From assembly GCF_023051145.1 (NCBI RefSeq), contig NZ_JALKFS010000005.1:3179733-3243732 (forward strand): a stretch of 64,000 nucleotides of DNA. Reading direction: 5' to 3'. Under the pieces are notes generated by a model. The model was not told the DNA's origin and searched no databases. It saw nothing but the letters and a program-made list of their open reading frames with translations. Below are positions 1 to 10,250 of this stretch, one piece after another (position 1 is the first letter of the stretch; the number at the start of each line of letters is the position of its first letter). Both the position numbers and the translations under genes were made by a program. Origin of the DNA: Williamsia sp. DF01-3 (lineage in GTDB: Bacteria; Actinomycetota; Actinomycetes; Mycobacteriales; Mycobacteriaceae).

Positions 1-1
1 G

Positions 2-3000
2 TCATCGAGTGACGGACGATCCAACAGCATCTACGCTCCCCACGCCGATGGCCAGCGAGTGGCGCTCCAACGTGCGTACGACGATGCCCGCTGCGAGCCT
101 TCGTCGGTCGAACTGTTCGAGGCACACGCCACCGGTACAGCAGTCGGCGACAAGACCGAACTCACAGCACTCGGAAAGATGCTGCGTGCCAACACCGATG
201 AGGAGGCGTTTGCTGCGCTCGGTAGTGTCAAATCGCAGATCGGGCACACCAAGGGCGCAGCCGGTACAGCCAGCCTGATCAAACTGGCACTGGGTCTGCA
301 TCACAAGATCCTGCCGGGCACCATCAACGTGAGTCGTCCCAACCCGGTCATCACAGATGGCGCGCCTTACTACGTCAACAGTCTCACCCGTCCATGGGTG
401 CTCGATCCACATCGCCCGGTGCGTAGGGCGGCGGTCTCGGCAATGGGATTCGGCGGCACGAACTTTCACATGGTTCTCGAGGAAGTCGATACGGACCGAA
501 GCGGGGTGCGGACCTGGCACCAGACGCCGACGGCTTCGCTCTGGCACGCGCAGGATGTGCCGGCGCTCATCGAGGAACTCCAGAGCGGTTCGCCGGTCGA
601 TGGGGGCGCCATCCCGGCAACCGACGCCAGAATCGGCTTCGTGTGGGTCGACGAGGAGCAGCGCAGCCGGCTCATCGAGGTCGCGTTGGAGACATTGGCG
701 CGCGACGCTGACTCACCGGCCTGGAATCACCCAGAGGGCATATACTTTCGCCGACAGGCGCAGGCCGACCTCAAGGTGGGCGCACTGTTCTCTGGGCAGG
801 GCAGCCAGTACGTCAACATGGCGGCCTCCTCGGCCATGAACCTACCGCCGGTGGCAGGGGCCTTTGATGACGCCAACGCCGCTTTCGAAGGTGTGGAGCG
901 CCGACTCGGCTCCATCGTGTTCCCGCCTCCGGCCTTCGACGACGATGAACGGGCCGAGCAGGAGGAGCTCCTCAAGCTCACCGAGCATGCGCAACCGGCG
1001 ATCGGTGCGGTATCGGTCGGTCAGTACAGATTCCTGTCAGAACTGGGCTTCGCCGCCGAAGCGTTCGGCGGACACAGTTTCGGGGAGCTCGGCGCGCTCT
1101 GGGCGTCCGGCGCACTGGAGACCGGGGACTACTTCCGGCTGGCGCGCGCTCGCGGCGCCGCGATGGCCAAAGAATCGGGCTCAGACCGGGGAGCGATGCT
1201 GGCCGTTCGCGCTTCGCGCTCCGACGTCGACGAGCTGGTCGACCGCACCGACGACGTTTACGTGTGCAATCACAACGCCCCTGACCAAGTGGTGGTCGGT
1301 GGTGGCAATGACGCCGTGGCGGATTTCGCCGAACAATGCGCTGAGCTCGGCTGGAACACAAGGACATTGCCGGTGTCGGCAGCGTTCCATACGCCGTACG
1401 TCGCACACGCCACCGGCACGTTCCGCGAGGCGGTGGACTCGGTCACCATTGGTGCCCCCCAGGGCGCGGTGTACGGAAACGATCCCGAACGTGTCTACGG
1501 ACCCGATGCTGCAGGCAACGCCGACATCCTCGTCGACCAATTGATGCACCCGGTCGAGTTCGTGGCGGTGCTCCGAGGAATGCGCGACGCGGGCTGCACG
1601 GCCTTCGTCGAGTTCGGACCCAAACAGGTGCTCACGTCTCTGGTTCGGCGCACGCTGGGTGATCAGGTCATCGCGATTCCCACCGACATCGGACCGATGG
1701 GAGACGGAGACCTCGGGCTCAAACGGGCCGCGGTCGCTCTGGCGGTGTTGGGGATGCCGTTGTCCGGCATCAATCGGTATCAGGCCGACCCGCCGGCCCC
1801 ACCGCGCACGTCGGCGATGGCGGTCACCATCTCAGCACCGGAATACGTTCCGGAAACCCGTCGTAAGGCGTACGCCGACGTACTGGCCAACGGCTATCGG
1901 ATCAACACGGTCGGCGCCGACGACATCGATGATCCCGTTCGACCCGATCCGGTCCAGCCCAATCCGCTCGGTGCCGACGAACATCCGACGACCACACCAC
2001 ACACACCCGCAGAACGTCCTGAGGAGTTCACAGTGACACAACACCTTTCCCGCGCCGGGGACCCGAATGACGGTCACCTGAACTCGGCATTGAACCAGCA
2101 CCTCGACACCCACCGCGAGTTCCTGGGGGCCCAACTCGGAATCGCTCGCGACCTCGCTGACGCGCTGCGTCGCGGCAACCTCGACGACGGATCGATCCGG
2201 GCGATCGAAGCGGTCAGCAATCAGTCGGTGGCGTTGAGCGACAGCCATTCCCAAGCAGCACACGTGTTGGTCGGGCTCGCCGAACTCGAAGCAGGGCTGT
2301 CGCCCGAGACAACTGCGGTCCCGGCCCGCGCTCGGCGGTCCGTCACCGTTCAGTCGTCGCCGGTGCCCGCCATCTCCGCACCAGTTGACACGGAGTCGGC
2401 ACGGTCCGATCAGACGTCGAACGCCCCGGCCGCGCACACTGCTCGTCAGGACAATGCCGCACCGGTCAGCACCACCTCGACGCCTCCGGCCGAGCCCTCG
2501 ATACCCGGTTCAGATCTGTCGGAGCCGGCCGCCGAGCCTTCCGCGGCCCCAAGCGTGCCGGCAGTGGACGGACACGAGGCTGCTGCCGACGATCTCCACA
2601 CCGCCCTTCGGGAGGTCATCGCCGAAAAGACCGGGTATCCGGTCGAGATGATCGGCAGCACGATGGATCTGGAGTCCGACCTGGGCGTCGACTCGATCAA
2701 ACGGGTTCAGGTGCTCGGAGCGGTACAGGAGCGGTTCCCGCACCTCCCGAGTCTGGGCCCCGAGCAACTCGGTGAGCTTCGAACGATCGACCAAATCGTC
2801 GAGGTCATCTCCGAGGGGAGTGATGCTTACCCAAAAGCGCCGGCCGCGGTGGCGCCGCGGCTCACTGATCACGCCCTGACCTCAGAGCAGACTGATTCGA
2901 CCGACGAACTTCCATCGGCCGAACGAACACCGGTCGAACTCGTGGCCCTGCCTCGGATCGACCGCGCTGTCGACGTATTCACCACTGATCCGACCGCATC

Positions 3001-5299
3001 CCTGCTCATCGTCGGGAACGTCAGCTCCCGGCTCGTCGACGCGCTGTCCGAAGCACTGCGAGCACAGCGCTGGCGGGTGACGGGCTCACAAGCGCACTCC
3101 GGCACCACCGGTTCGTCCGAGACTGCAACGGATCAGCCGACGGACTCGCAGGCTGACCTCTGCGTGGTGATCCTGGGTGAGCCGACAACGATCTCGGAGG
3201 CTCAACAAGTCCTCTCCGACTCGATCCTCGCCATCAAGGCAGCCTCCAAAGCACTGATCCCGACGGGCGGGCGCGCCGCGTTGCTGGCAGTCACCACCGT
3301 CGACGGTGCCCTCGGCTTCGGCGACCTCGATGTCGACCCGGTGGCGGCAATGGCCGCCGGCATCGGTGGTGCAGTGAAGACACTGGCAGCGGAACGCCCC
3401 GAGCTGTTCTGCCGCGCAGTGGATGTCAATCCACTGGTAGATCCGGACCAGTTCGCCCGGACGATCATCGACGAGTCACACGATTCGGCGGTCGACACCC
3501 TCGAGGTGGGTGTCGGTGAGCTGGGGGAGCGGCACACCCTGGTTCCCAGCGGGCACGGGGCCCCGGCCACAGAGTTGTCTGCGGTCGGTGAGGACCCGCT
3601 CCACGACATGTCGGTAGGCGCGAACGATCTTCTGGTGGTGTCCGGCGGAGCCCGTGGCGTGACCGCCCTCTGTGTTCGTGAACTGGCCGCCCGCACTGAA
3701 GCTCGCTTCATCCTTCTGGGGCGCACCGATCCTTCACCGGACCCAGATTGGGCACAAGGAGTCGACGACGCCTCGTTACAAGGTGCGGCGATCAGGGCGT
3801 TGGCCGGAAGTGGACTGACGCCCCGCGACATCAACTCTCGCTGCGCTGGCGTACGGGCGGGACGCGAGATCCGCGAAACTCTGAACGCGCTGGGAGAACG
3901 TGGGCAATACCTGAGCGTCGATGTGACCGACGCCGACGCACTGCGCACTGCGCTTGCGCCCTACAGGCAGTCGGTCACGGGCATCATTCACGGTGCGGGC
4001 GTCCTTGCCGACTCACTGATCGCGTCGAAAGAAGATTCAGAGATCGCGCGGGTCCTCACTCCGAAACTGCGTGGGATCGACGCACTGATGGACTCTTTGG
4101 ACTCAGCCGCCGACGACTCGCCCGTCGAACACCTGGTGTTGTTCACGTCCGTGGCCGGGCTCTTCGGCAATCGGGGCCAGAGTGATTACGCCACCGCCAA
4201 CGAAGCCCTTGGACGATTCGCGGTTGCCACGAAGCGTCGGCACCCGGAACGTCACGTCACCGCGATCGATTGGGGAGCGTGGGACGCCGGCATGGTCGAT
4301 GACGTGTTACGGGCGCACTTCCGCGACAACGGGGTCGAATTACTCCACCCACGGGCAGGCGCAGTGGCTTTCGCAGAGCAGTTCTCGGTAGAACGCAGGG
4401 ACGATGTAGTGGTCTTGATCGGGCCGACGCGTCCGTTGGCTTCCGGATCCGCCCCGGATCCGGTTGCCTTCACCGCACGCCGCGTCATCGAGGATCTGGC
4501 GCGCCACCCGATCATCGAGGCGCACCGGATCGGCGAGAAGGTGGTACTCCCTGCCACTTTCGCACTCGGCGCGATGATCAACGTGGCGGAGAGAGCGTTG
4601 CCGGGTCGATGCGTCCGAGGGGTCAGAGACTTCCGTGTACTCAATGGCGTCTCCTTTCCGTCGGGTTCGACGGTCCCGCAGCTGCTGGTACATGCCGAGC
4701 CGACGCGCGACGCGACCACGTTGTCGGTCCGGGTCACGAGTGTTGATGGCGAACGCCTCATCCCTCATTACGTCGCTCAACTCCTGTTGGCCGACAACGA
4801 GCCGCCGATGACCACAGTCGATCCCGACTGGGGCCACGTCGGGAAGGACGCTCAGTTCATCTACGACGAGGGACAGCAGTTCCACGGACCGGCCCTTCGT
4901 GGGCTCGCGGAGGTCTTGGAGTTGTCCGAATCGCGATTGGTGGTCACCGCCTCGCTACCCGAAGCGGTTGTAGCGCTTGGAGCGTACCAGGGAATGTTGC
5001 ACAATCCGGTGCAAGCCGACCTGATCCTGCAGGTGCCACCGGTACTCGCACACAGCGCGCTGGGAGCGGCGTGCCTGCCGATGGGCGTGGGTTCCATTGA
5101 CTTCTACCACCAACTGCCGACCGGCGAGGCATTCACCGTCGTCGCCGACAATCTCAGGCGCGATGCGTTGTCGGCCACTGTTGATGCGGTGGCGATCGCG
5201 CAAGACAACACAGTCTTGCAACGCTGGAACGACGTTTCGGTGGTCACCGCGCCTGACCTTTCAGCAATGTTTCTTGAGTCGGCCCGGCAGTGGAACTGA
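2..5299 (+). CDS. Pfa-type (PUFA-synthase-like) iterative type I polyketide/secondary lipid synthase, 5' end outside window
   Basis: The reading frame is open from the first bases, so the KS nucleophile region lies upstream. Numbering from the internal GTG at 59: the KS C-terminus has EAHATGT (His about 23) and a second His in IGHTKGAAG. An acyltransferase follows with GQGSQ near 246 and GHSFGE near 338. A P/A/S-rich linker leads to a single ACP with the PUFA-type DSIKR motif (Ser about 879). Next is a ketoreductase (GGARGVTA near 1195; S-Y-N residues in TSVAGLFGNRGQSDYATAN), and last a double-hotdog dehydratase (HPIIEAH near 1483, DLILQ near 1655). The order KS-AT-ACP-KR-DH is that of PfaA with only one ACP instead of several in tandem. 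The next two genes supply the PfaC- and PfaD-like partners. It probably builds a partly reduced or unsaturated acyl chain from malonyl units; the chain is unknown. Confidence 0.9.
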   Translation, partial: SSSDGRSNSIYAPHADGQRVALQRAYDDARCEPSSVELFEAHATGTAVGDKTELTALGKMLRANTDEEAFAALGSVKSQIGHTKGAAGTASLIKLALGLHHKILPGTINVSRPNPVITDGAPYYVNSLTRPWVLDPHRPVRRAAVSAMGFGGTNFHMVLEEVDTDRSGVRTWHQTPTASLWHAQDVPALIEELQSGSPVDGGAIPATDARIGFVWVDEEQRSRLIEVALETLARDADSPAWNHPEGIYFRRQAQADLKVGALFSGQGSQYVNMAASSAMNLPPVAGAFDDANAAFEGVERRLGSIVFPPPAFDDDERAEQEELLKLTEHAQPAIGAVSVGQYRFLSELGFAAEAFGGHSFGELGALWASGALETGDYFRLARARGAAMAKESGSDRGAMLAVRASRSDVDELVDRTDDVYVCNHNAPDQVVVGGGNDAVADFAEQCAELGWNTRTLPVSAAFHTPYVAHATGTFREAVDSVTIGAPQGAVYGNDPERVYGPDAAGNADILVDQLMHPVEFVAVLRGMRDAGCTAFVEFGPKQVLTSLVRRTLGDQVIAIPTDIGPMGDGDLGLKRAAVALAVLGMPLSGINRYQADPPAPPRTSAMAVTISAPEYVPETRRKAYADVLANGYRINTVGADDIDDPVRPDPVQPNPLGADEHPTTTPHTPAERPEEFTVTQHLSRAGDPNDGHLNSALNQHLDTHREFLGAQLGIARDLADALRRGNLDDGSIRAIEAVSNQSVALSDSHSQAAHVLVGLAELEAGLSPETTAVPARARRSVTVQSSPVPAISAPVDTESARSDQTSNAPAAHTARQDNAAPVSTTSTPPAEPSIPGSDLSEPAAEPSAAPSVPAVDGHEAAADDLHTALREVIAEKTGYPVEMIGSTMDLESDLGVDSIKRVQVLGAVQERFPHLPSLGPEQLGELRTIDQIVEVISEGSDAYPKAPAAVAPRLTDHALTSEQTDSTDELPSAERTPVELVALPRIDRAVDVFTTDPTASLLIVGNVSSRLVDALSEALRAQRWRVTGSQAHSGTTGSSETATDQPTDSQADLCVVILGEPTTISEAQQVLSDSILAIKAASKALIPTGGRAALLAVTTVDGALGFGDLDVDPVAAMAAGIGGAVKTLAAERPELFCRAVDVNPLVDPDQFARTIIDESHDSAVDTLEVGVGELGERHTLVPSGHGAPATELSAVGEDPLHDMSVGANDLLVVSGGARGVTALCVRELAARTEARFILLGRTDPSPDPDWAQGVDDASLQGAAIRALAGSGLTPRDINSRCAGVRAGREIRETLNALGERGQYLSVDVTDADALRTALAPYRQSVTGIIHGAGVLADSLIASKEDSEIARVLTPKLRGIDALMDSLDSAADDSPVEHLVLFTSVAGLFGNRGQSDYATANEALGRFAVATKRRHPERHVTAIDWGAWDAGMVDDVLRAHFRDNGVELLHPRAGAVAFAEQFSVERRDDVVVLIGPTRPLASGSAPDPVAFTARRVIEDLARHPIIEAHRIGEKVVLPATFALGAMINVAERALPGRCVRGVRDFRVLNGVSFPSGSTVPQLLVHAEPTRDATTLSVRVTSVDGERLIPHYVAQLLLADNEPPMTTVDPDWGHVGKDAQFIYDEGQQFHGPALRGLAEVLELSESRLVVTASLPEAVVALGAYQGMLHNPVQADLILQVPPVLAHSALGAACLPMGVGSIDFYHQLPTGEAFTVVADNLRRDALSATVDAVAIAQDNTVLQRWNDVSVVTAPDLSAMFLESARQWN

Positions 5300-5334
5300 C
5301 CACCCGGAACCACGCATCGAAGACAGGAAGATAC

Positions 5335-7371
5335 ATGGCACACATCCGCTTTGACGGCATTGTGTTCAATCCCGTACCTGCCCGACCCGCGGACGTGGTG
5401 GAGGCCGTGCCGAGATCCGCCGGCAACCGGACCCGCGAATTGCTCGCACCGCGAGAAACTGTGCCGGTGGGGACGATGGCACCGCTGGCCGCAGTCCGAG
5501 ACAGCGTTGTCCGTGCTCACCAGGCCACCATTGCTGCCGCGTCGGCTGTCGCACGGGCGACACTGCACGATGGCCTCAACCCGGCACCGAAACAACTGGG
5601 TGAAAAGAGGTGGCCCGAGACCGTAGAAACGTTCTCCACCACTCGCGCTGCCGAACTCGCTGCTGTGCGTTGTTTTCGACCTCTGGCCCGATCCGCCAAA
5701 CGGGAGCTGTCCTCTGAAGACATCGATGTACTCACCCGCGGCGGGATCGAGCAGGTGTTCGGTCCGACGCACTGCCAAACCGCCACCGATCATGCAACAG
5801 GCCGAACCATCGCCGCGAACAGCATGTTGACAGTCGCGTCCCACGGACAGGTACAGAGCATCGAAGGTCTCGAGTCGTCGGCACGCGGGGCCGACTTCGG
5901 CGGCCTCACAGTGAGGTACAACGGTGACCCCGTTGCGGCCGCACGGTCCGCGGCCGAGGTTTTCGGTGTGTTCGTTGGCCTGCATCTGTGCATGTCCGAT
6001 TGTGTGGCCGAATCGCAGGCACACGGCACTGCACCGAATCCACCTTCCTCACAACGATTGTCATTGCGCGTGGTGGAGATCGATCTCGTCCCGATTCCGC
6101 ATCTACGGGCGCGCGTGAGTATCTCTGGGTCAGAGCCGTCCCGGGACAACGGCTTCGATGTCACCGTTGACTTCATACCTCGCGATGGTGTCGCATTGGG
6201 CCCCGGTACCAACGGTCACCTGCAGGGCTGGACCGGACGCGTGGCGACAACCGGCCGGCAGGCACTGTTGAGCGAGTTCCACATGGCGCATCTGGCCCGC
6301 GGTGATCAGGGGATCGCGTTCGGACCCGAGTTCTCGCGCTACACCGGCAACCGGGCCACTCGGCTGCCCACCGGAGGGCTGTTGCTGGTTGACCGGGTCA
6401 CAGAGTTCTCCGGCACACGAGGCAATTGGGACGCCGGTGCGGACTATCGCACCGAATACGACGTGCCTGCCGACGCGTGGTACCTGGAGGACACTGCAAA
6501 CGGATCCGTGCCGCACTTCGTCTACATGGAGACATCGTTGCAGGCCGCTCTGCTGATGGGCTACTACCTCGGCCCCACGCTCGGGTCCACTGAGACCTTG
6601 CGACTTCGAAACCTCGGCGGAACCGCCACCGTCAGTCGCAGACTGGACCTCCGGGGAAAGACGGTCGACCAGAGCTCGACGCTCGTGTCGACGACGCTCA
6701 TGCCTGGGTCATCGCTGCAGAGTTTCGACTACTCCCTTCGGATGGACGGAGATGAGTTCTACAGCGGCACGACCATGTTCGGGTACTTCAGCGATTCGGC
6801 CCTGGACAATCAAACCGGGCTCGACGCAGGACGCCATCGACCGAACTGGCTCGAGACATTGGACTCGGCACCACAGGTACGCACCATAGATGTGGCGGCA
6901 CGTCGGGACCGACGCGAACCGCTGTGCTCCATGGGGGCGTTGGCTCTGGTCGACGGAGTCGATGTGGTCGACGGGGGTGGCCAGTACGGCAAGGGGTATC
7001 TGCACATGACCCGCGACATCGAGGCAGACGAGTGGTTCTTCGACTGCCATTTCTACCTCGACCCGGTGATACCGGGTTCACTCGGCGTCGAGTCGGTGAT
7101 TCAGTGCATCCAAGAGTGGATGGTGGATGCCGGGATGCACCGGCAATGGCGTGACCCCCAGTTCCACATTCCCGTGAACGTGCCCTTCAACTGGAAGTAC
7201 CGCGGCCAGTTCGTCCCAGACGACGGTCATTGTGAGCTGGAGGTCCACGTGAAAGACATTCGCCCTCAGCCCGGCTCGGTTGTTGTCGTCGCAGACGCGT
7301 CGCTGTGGAAACCGGGTTTGCGCATCTACGAACTCATCGACATTTCGGTTGAACTCAGAGAAGGGATCTGA
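5335..7371 (+). CDS. PfaC-like protein with FabA-type hotdog dehydratase domains
   Basis: Predicted product of 678 aa. The ATG at 5335 is chosen because AGGAAG lies 6-11 nt upstream; an in-frame GTG at 5290 would overlap the synthase. The C-terminal two thirds resemble the paired FabA-like dehydratase domains of PfaC: RLPTGGLLLVDRV begins one hotdog unit, and MGALALVDGV...DCHFYLDPVIPGSLGVESV carries the FabA-like His (CHF) and PGSLG helix of the other. An upstream stretch around ELSSEDIDVLTRGGIEQVFG resembles the PfaC linker before a DH unit. No ketosynthase or chain-length-factor domain is present, unlike marine PfaC. It should dehydrate or isomerise 3-hydroxyacyl-ACP intermediates of the upstream synthase. 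Confidence 0.85.
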   Translation: MAHIRFDGIVFNPVPARPADVVEAVPRSAGNRTRELLAPRETVPVGTMAPLAAVRDSVVRAHQATIAAASAVARATLHDGLNPAPKQLGEKRWPETVETFSTTRAAELAAVRCFRPLARSAKRELSSEDIDVLTRGGIEQVFGPTHCQTATDHATGRTIAANSMLTVASHGQVQSIEGLESSARGADFGGLTVRYNGDPVAAARSAAEVFGVFVGLHLCMSDCVAESQAHGTAPNPPSSQRLSLRVVEIDLVPIPHLRARVSISGSEPSRDNGFDVTVDFIPRDGVALGPGTNGHLQGWTGRVATTGRQALLSEFHMAHLARGDQGIAFGPEFSRYTGNRATRLPTGGLLLVDRVTEFSGTRGNWDAGADYRTEYDVPADAWYLEDTANGSVPHFVYMETSLQAALLMGYYLGPTLGSTETLRLRNLGGTATVSRRLDLRGKTVDQSSTLVSTTLMPGSSLQSFDYSLRMDGDEFYSGTTMFGYFSDSALDNQTGLDAGRHRPNWLETLDSAPQVRTIDVAARRDRREPLCSMGALALVDGVDVVDGGGQYGKGYLHMTRDIEADEWFFDCHFYLDPVIPGSLGVESVIQCIQEWMVDAGMHRQWRDPQFHIPVNVPFNWKYRGQFVPDDGHCELEVHVKDIRPQPGSVVVVADASLWKPGLRIYELIDISVELREGI

Positions 7372-7372
7372 C

Positions 7373-8929
7373 ATGGTTGCGCCGTCCACAACATCCGGGA
7401 CCGATGAGATCGCCCAGACGACAGCGGCATTGTCAGACCTCTCGCGACCGTGCTGGGTGATCCGGGACAGAGAAGACATCCGGGTGACGTCCGACGAGGC
7501 AGTCGCTGCTCGGTCAGAAGTGCTCGCTGCCGTCGGGCCGTTGACGCCTGACCGTCTCGGCGATCGATCCTTCCAGCATTTTCACGGTGTGCGATACGGA
7601 TACATGGCCGGCGCGATGGCCAATGGAATCGCATCGCCCGATCTGGTCAGCGCGCTTGCCAAAGCCGGATACCTTGCCTCCTACGGCGCTGCAGGCGTCG
7701 TACCGGCGAAGGTCGATGCGGCGCTGGCCGAGCTGACAGCAACACTGCGCGATACCCCGTTTGCCTGCAACGTCATCCACAGTCCGAGCGAACCCGCACT
7801 CGAACGCGCCATCGTGGATGCGTGCCTGCGCCATCGGGTGACCTGCGTCGAGGCGTCCGCGTTCATGTCCATGACGGCGGAACTGGTCCGCTATCGAGTT
7901 CTCGGGCTCAGATCCGCTCCCGACGGGGAAATCGTCCGGGGGCACAGGGTGGTGGCGAAGGTGTCCCGGCTCGAGGTGGCGGAGGCCTTCTTGCGGCCGG
8001 CGCCCGCCGCGTTGCTGCGCCAGCTCATGGAATCGGGTGACATCACCGCGGAGTCGGCCCACCTGGCCGCAACGGTACCGATGGCCGATGACGTCACCGT
8101 CGAGGCGGACTCGGGTGGTCACACCGATCGCCGGCCGTTGCTGGTGGCATTACCTGAGATCATCGCGTTGCGCGACCGCATCGCCGGGGAATCGCCTCTC
8201 GCCGCGAATGTTCGAATCGGGGCGGCGGGCGGCATCGGGACGCCTGCGGCCGCCGCGGCGGCTTTCGGACTTGGAGCGGCGTACGTCGTGACCGGGTCGA
8301 TCAATCAGGCAAGCGTGGAGGCGGGTACCTCCGCGGCCACGAAAGAGCTTCTGGCAACCGCGGGTTCAGCCGATTGCGTGATGGCCCCGTCCTCGGACAT
8401 GTTCGAGATGGGCGTGCAGGTGCAGGTACTGCGGCGAGGAACCATGTTCGCCGGCCGCGCCGCTCAGCTGTACGACGCGTACCGCGCTTACGACTCGATC
8501 GACGCGATCCCGCAGAAGGTGCGCGACGGGCTCGAACGCGACATCTTCCGCCGGCCGCTGGAATCGGTCTGGGACGAGTGCGTGCGTTACTTCACCGAAC
8601 GTGACCCGAACCAGATCGCGGCTGCCCAGAACAACCCGCGTCGCCGGATGGCGCTGGTGTTCCGGTGGTACCTCGGCCTCTCGTCAGGATGGAGCATCGG
8701 TGGGGACGAGACCCGAACAGCGGACTACCAAGTGTGGTGCGGCCCGGCCATGGGAGCGTTCAATTCCTGGGCGGCCGGAACGCATCTGGCGTCCGCCCGC
8801 AACCGTCGCGCCGCGGACATCGCGCATCACGTCATGACCGGTGCCGCATTCCACACCCGGGTGAGCATCCTGCGCGGTGCGGGTGTGCACTTCCCGCCGC
8901 AGTGTGCGACCTACTGGCCGTCCCTGTAG
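7373..8929 (+). CDS. PfaD-type enoyl reductase (FMN-dependent, 2-nitropropane dioxygenase fold)
   Basis: Predicted product of 518 aa. The start at 7373 lies just after the previous stop and has AGAAGG about 9 nt upstream. It carries the PfaD/trans-AT ER signatures: GVRYGYMAGAMANGIASPDLV near the N-terminus, the flavin-binding AAGGIGTPAAAAAAFGLGAAY segment, GSINQASVEAGTS, and the long C-terminal extension QVWCGPAMGAFNSWAAGTHLA typical of PfaD. It reduces the 2-enoyl intermediates of the iterative synthase in trans. Its tight spacing behind the synthase and dehydratase genes supports a three-component complex. Confidence 0.9.
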   Translation: MVAPSTTSGTDEIAQTTAALSDLSRPCWVIRDREDIRVTSDEAVAARSEVLAAVGPLTPDRLGDRSFQHFHGVRYGYMAGAMANGIASPDLVSALAKAGYLASYGAAGVVPAKVDAALAELTATLRDTPFACNVIHSPSEPALERAIVDACLRHRVTCVEASAFMSMTAELVRYRVLGLRSAPDGEIVRGHRVVAKVSRLEVAEAFLRPAPAALLRQLMESGDITAESAHLAATVPMADDVTVEADSGGHTDRRPLLVALPEIIALRDRIAGESPLAANVRIGAAGGIGTPAAAAAAFGLGAAYVVTGSINQASVEAGTSAATKELLATAGSADCVMAPSSDMFEMGVQVQVLRRGTMFAGRAAQLYDAYRAYDSIDAIPQKVRDGLERDIFRRPLESVWDECVRYFTERDPNQIAAAQNNPRRRMALVFRWYLGLSSGWSIGGDETRTADYQVWCGPAMGAFNSWAAGTHLASARNRRAADIAHHVMTGAAFHTRVSILRGAGVHFPPQCATYWPSL

Positions 8930-8952
8930 TCACATTCGACGAGGGAGTAGCC

Positions 8953-9780
8953 ATGTCCGAGGTGGTGGTGGGCGGTACAACCATCGGGTACCACGACACG
9001 GGTGCGCCGGCGGGCGTGCCCGGCGCGCAGACAGTCGTGTTTGCGCACGGATTGTTGTTCGACAGCACGATGTTCGAGGCGCAGGTCGAGGTGCTGCGGG
9101 GACGCTACAGGTGTGTTGCCTTCGATTGGCGGGGGCAAGGAATTTCGCCCCCGACAGTCGACGGGTACGACATCGAAACCCTCACCAGGGATGCGCTGGG
9201 CCTGCTCCGGGCTCTCGACATCGGGCCCGTGCACTGGGTGGGGCTCTCGATGGGGGGATTTGTCGGTTTGCGCCTCGGCGCCCGCCACGGCGAGATGCTT
9301 CTGTCCCTCACTCTGCTGGACACCAGCGCCCGCGCCGAAACGCCCGGCACAGTCCGGGAGTACAAACGACTGGCGTGGACGCAGCAATTGATCGGATTCG
9401 GACCGATCGCATCGATGGTCGCGCCTCACATGTTCGGCCCGTCGTATCGCCGAGATCCGCGGAACAAAGCATCGCTCGATCGCTGGCGACAAGCGGTGGG
9501 ACAACGGAAACGCAGTAGCGTGCGCAAGGCGGTGTACGGGGTTGCCGAACGCGCCTCGGTAGATCACGAGATCGGCGCGATCGCCGTACCGACGCTTGTA
9601 CTCGTCGGTGCGGATGACGCCGCCACGCCACCGTCGGAGTCCGAACACATCGCATCGTCGATACCGACGGCCCGACTGCAGGTGATCGACAACTGCGGTC
9701 ACAGCAGCACCGTGGAACAGCCGGCGGCGATTTCAGCTCATCTTGCGGACTTCCTCGCCGAGGTGCCCCGAACCCAGTGA
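8953..9780 (+). CDS. Alpha/beta hydrolase next to the Pfa-like synthase
   Basis: Predicted product of 275 aa. GAGGGAG precedes the ATG at 8953. The fold is the 3-oxoadipate enol-lactonase/haloperoxidase type: an oxyanion stretch at FAHGLLFDS, nucleophile elbow GLSMGG, acid Asp in LVGADDAATPP, and catalytic His in NCGHSST. It is 23 nt downstream of the PfaD gene and last in the plus-strand operon, so it may release or hydrolyse the finished acyl chain, a job usually done by a thioesterase. That role is inferred from position only. Confidence 0.8.
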   Translation: MSEVVVGGTTIGYHDTGAPAGVPGAQTVVFAHGLLFDSTMFEAQVEVLRGRYRCVAFDWRGQGISPPTVDGYDIETLTRDALGLLRALDIGPVHWVGLSMGGFVGLRLGARHGEMLLSLTLLDTSARAETPGTVREYKRLAWTQQLIGFGPIASMVAPHMFGPSYRRDPRNKASLDRWRQAVGQRKRSSVRKAVYGVAERASVDHEIGAIAVPTLVLVGADDAATPPSESEHIASSIPTARLQVIDNCGHSSTVEQPAAISAHLADFLAEVPRTQ

Positions 9781-9812
9781 TCAACCCGAGGACGACAGCT
9801 AGATTGCTCGCG

Positions 9813-10250
9813 TCAGTTTTTCATCAGTCGGATGTTGCGCATGGTCACCAGCCCGGTGGCACATAACGTGTCACCGACTGCGGTTGAAGTGAACACGTCT
9901 GCGGCAGCCACCGTGATGGTGCTGCCTGCCTTGAGTACTCGACCATGGACCACCAGTTTGTCGCCTTTTGCCGGTGCCAAGATCTTGATCGTGTAGTCGA
10001 CCGTCATGTTGATCCAGCCGGGTGCAAGCAGAGTTCCGGCGGCCGAACCGCCGGCGAAGTCTGCCAGTGAGCCGATGACGCCACCCTGAAAGAATCCGTT
10101 GTGTTGGGTCAGCTCCTGGCGGTAGGGCGCCACGAGTTCGACATCCCCGGGTTCGATGCGGGTGAAATCGAAACCCAGATGTTTGGCCGCGGGCATGCTG
10201 AGGACGACGTCCCTCACCGCCTGCTCGAAATCAGGGTTTGGAGCTTCCAT
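9813..10250 (-). CDS. PaaI-type hotdog thioesterase
   Basis: Predicted product of 145 aa, one hotdog domain. The segment HNGFFQGGVIGSLADFAGG matches the PaaI-family HGG...D catalytic motif, and YTIKILAPAKGDKLVVHGRV is the usual second strand pair. It is the last gene of the long minus-strand operon, and its start overlaps the FAAL stop by 20 nt. The likely role is hydrolysis of acyl-CoA or acyl-ACP thioesters. It ends 32 bp from the stop of the convergent plus-strand operon, with no obvious terminator hairpin between them. Confidence 0.85.
   Translation of the reverse strand: MEAPNPDFEQAVRDVVLSMPAAKHLGFDFTRIEPGDVELVAPYRQELTQHNGFFQGGVIGSLADFAGGSAAGTLLAPGWINMTVDYTIKILAPAKGDKLVVHGRVLKAGSTITVAAADVFTSTAVGDTLCATGLVTMRNIRLMKN

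Noticed and set aside
2-547. 181-aa minus-strand frame at the window start
   Set aside because: Antisense to the KS domain of the synthase; an artefact of high GC.
5104-6024. 306-aa open frame on the minus strand
   Set aside because: Antisense to the PfaC-like gene; low-complexity composition, no family features. High GC makes long antisense frames common here.
8665-8952. Longer N-terminus for the alpha/beta hydrolase
   Set aside because: It would overlap the PfaD-like gene by 260 nt; the ATG at 8953 has a good ribosome binding site and gives a normal family length.
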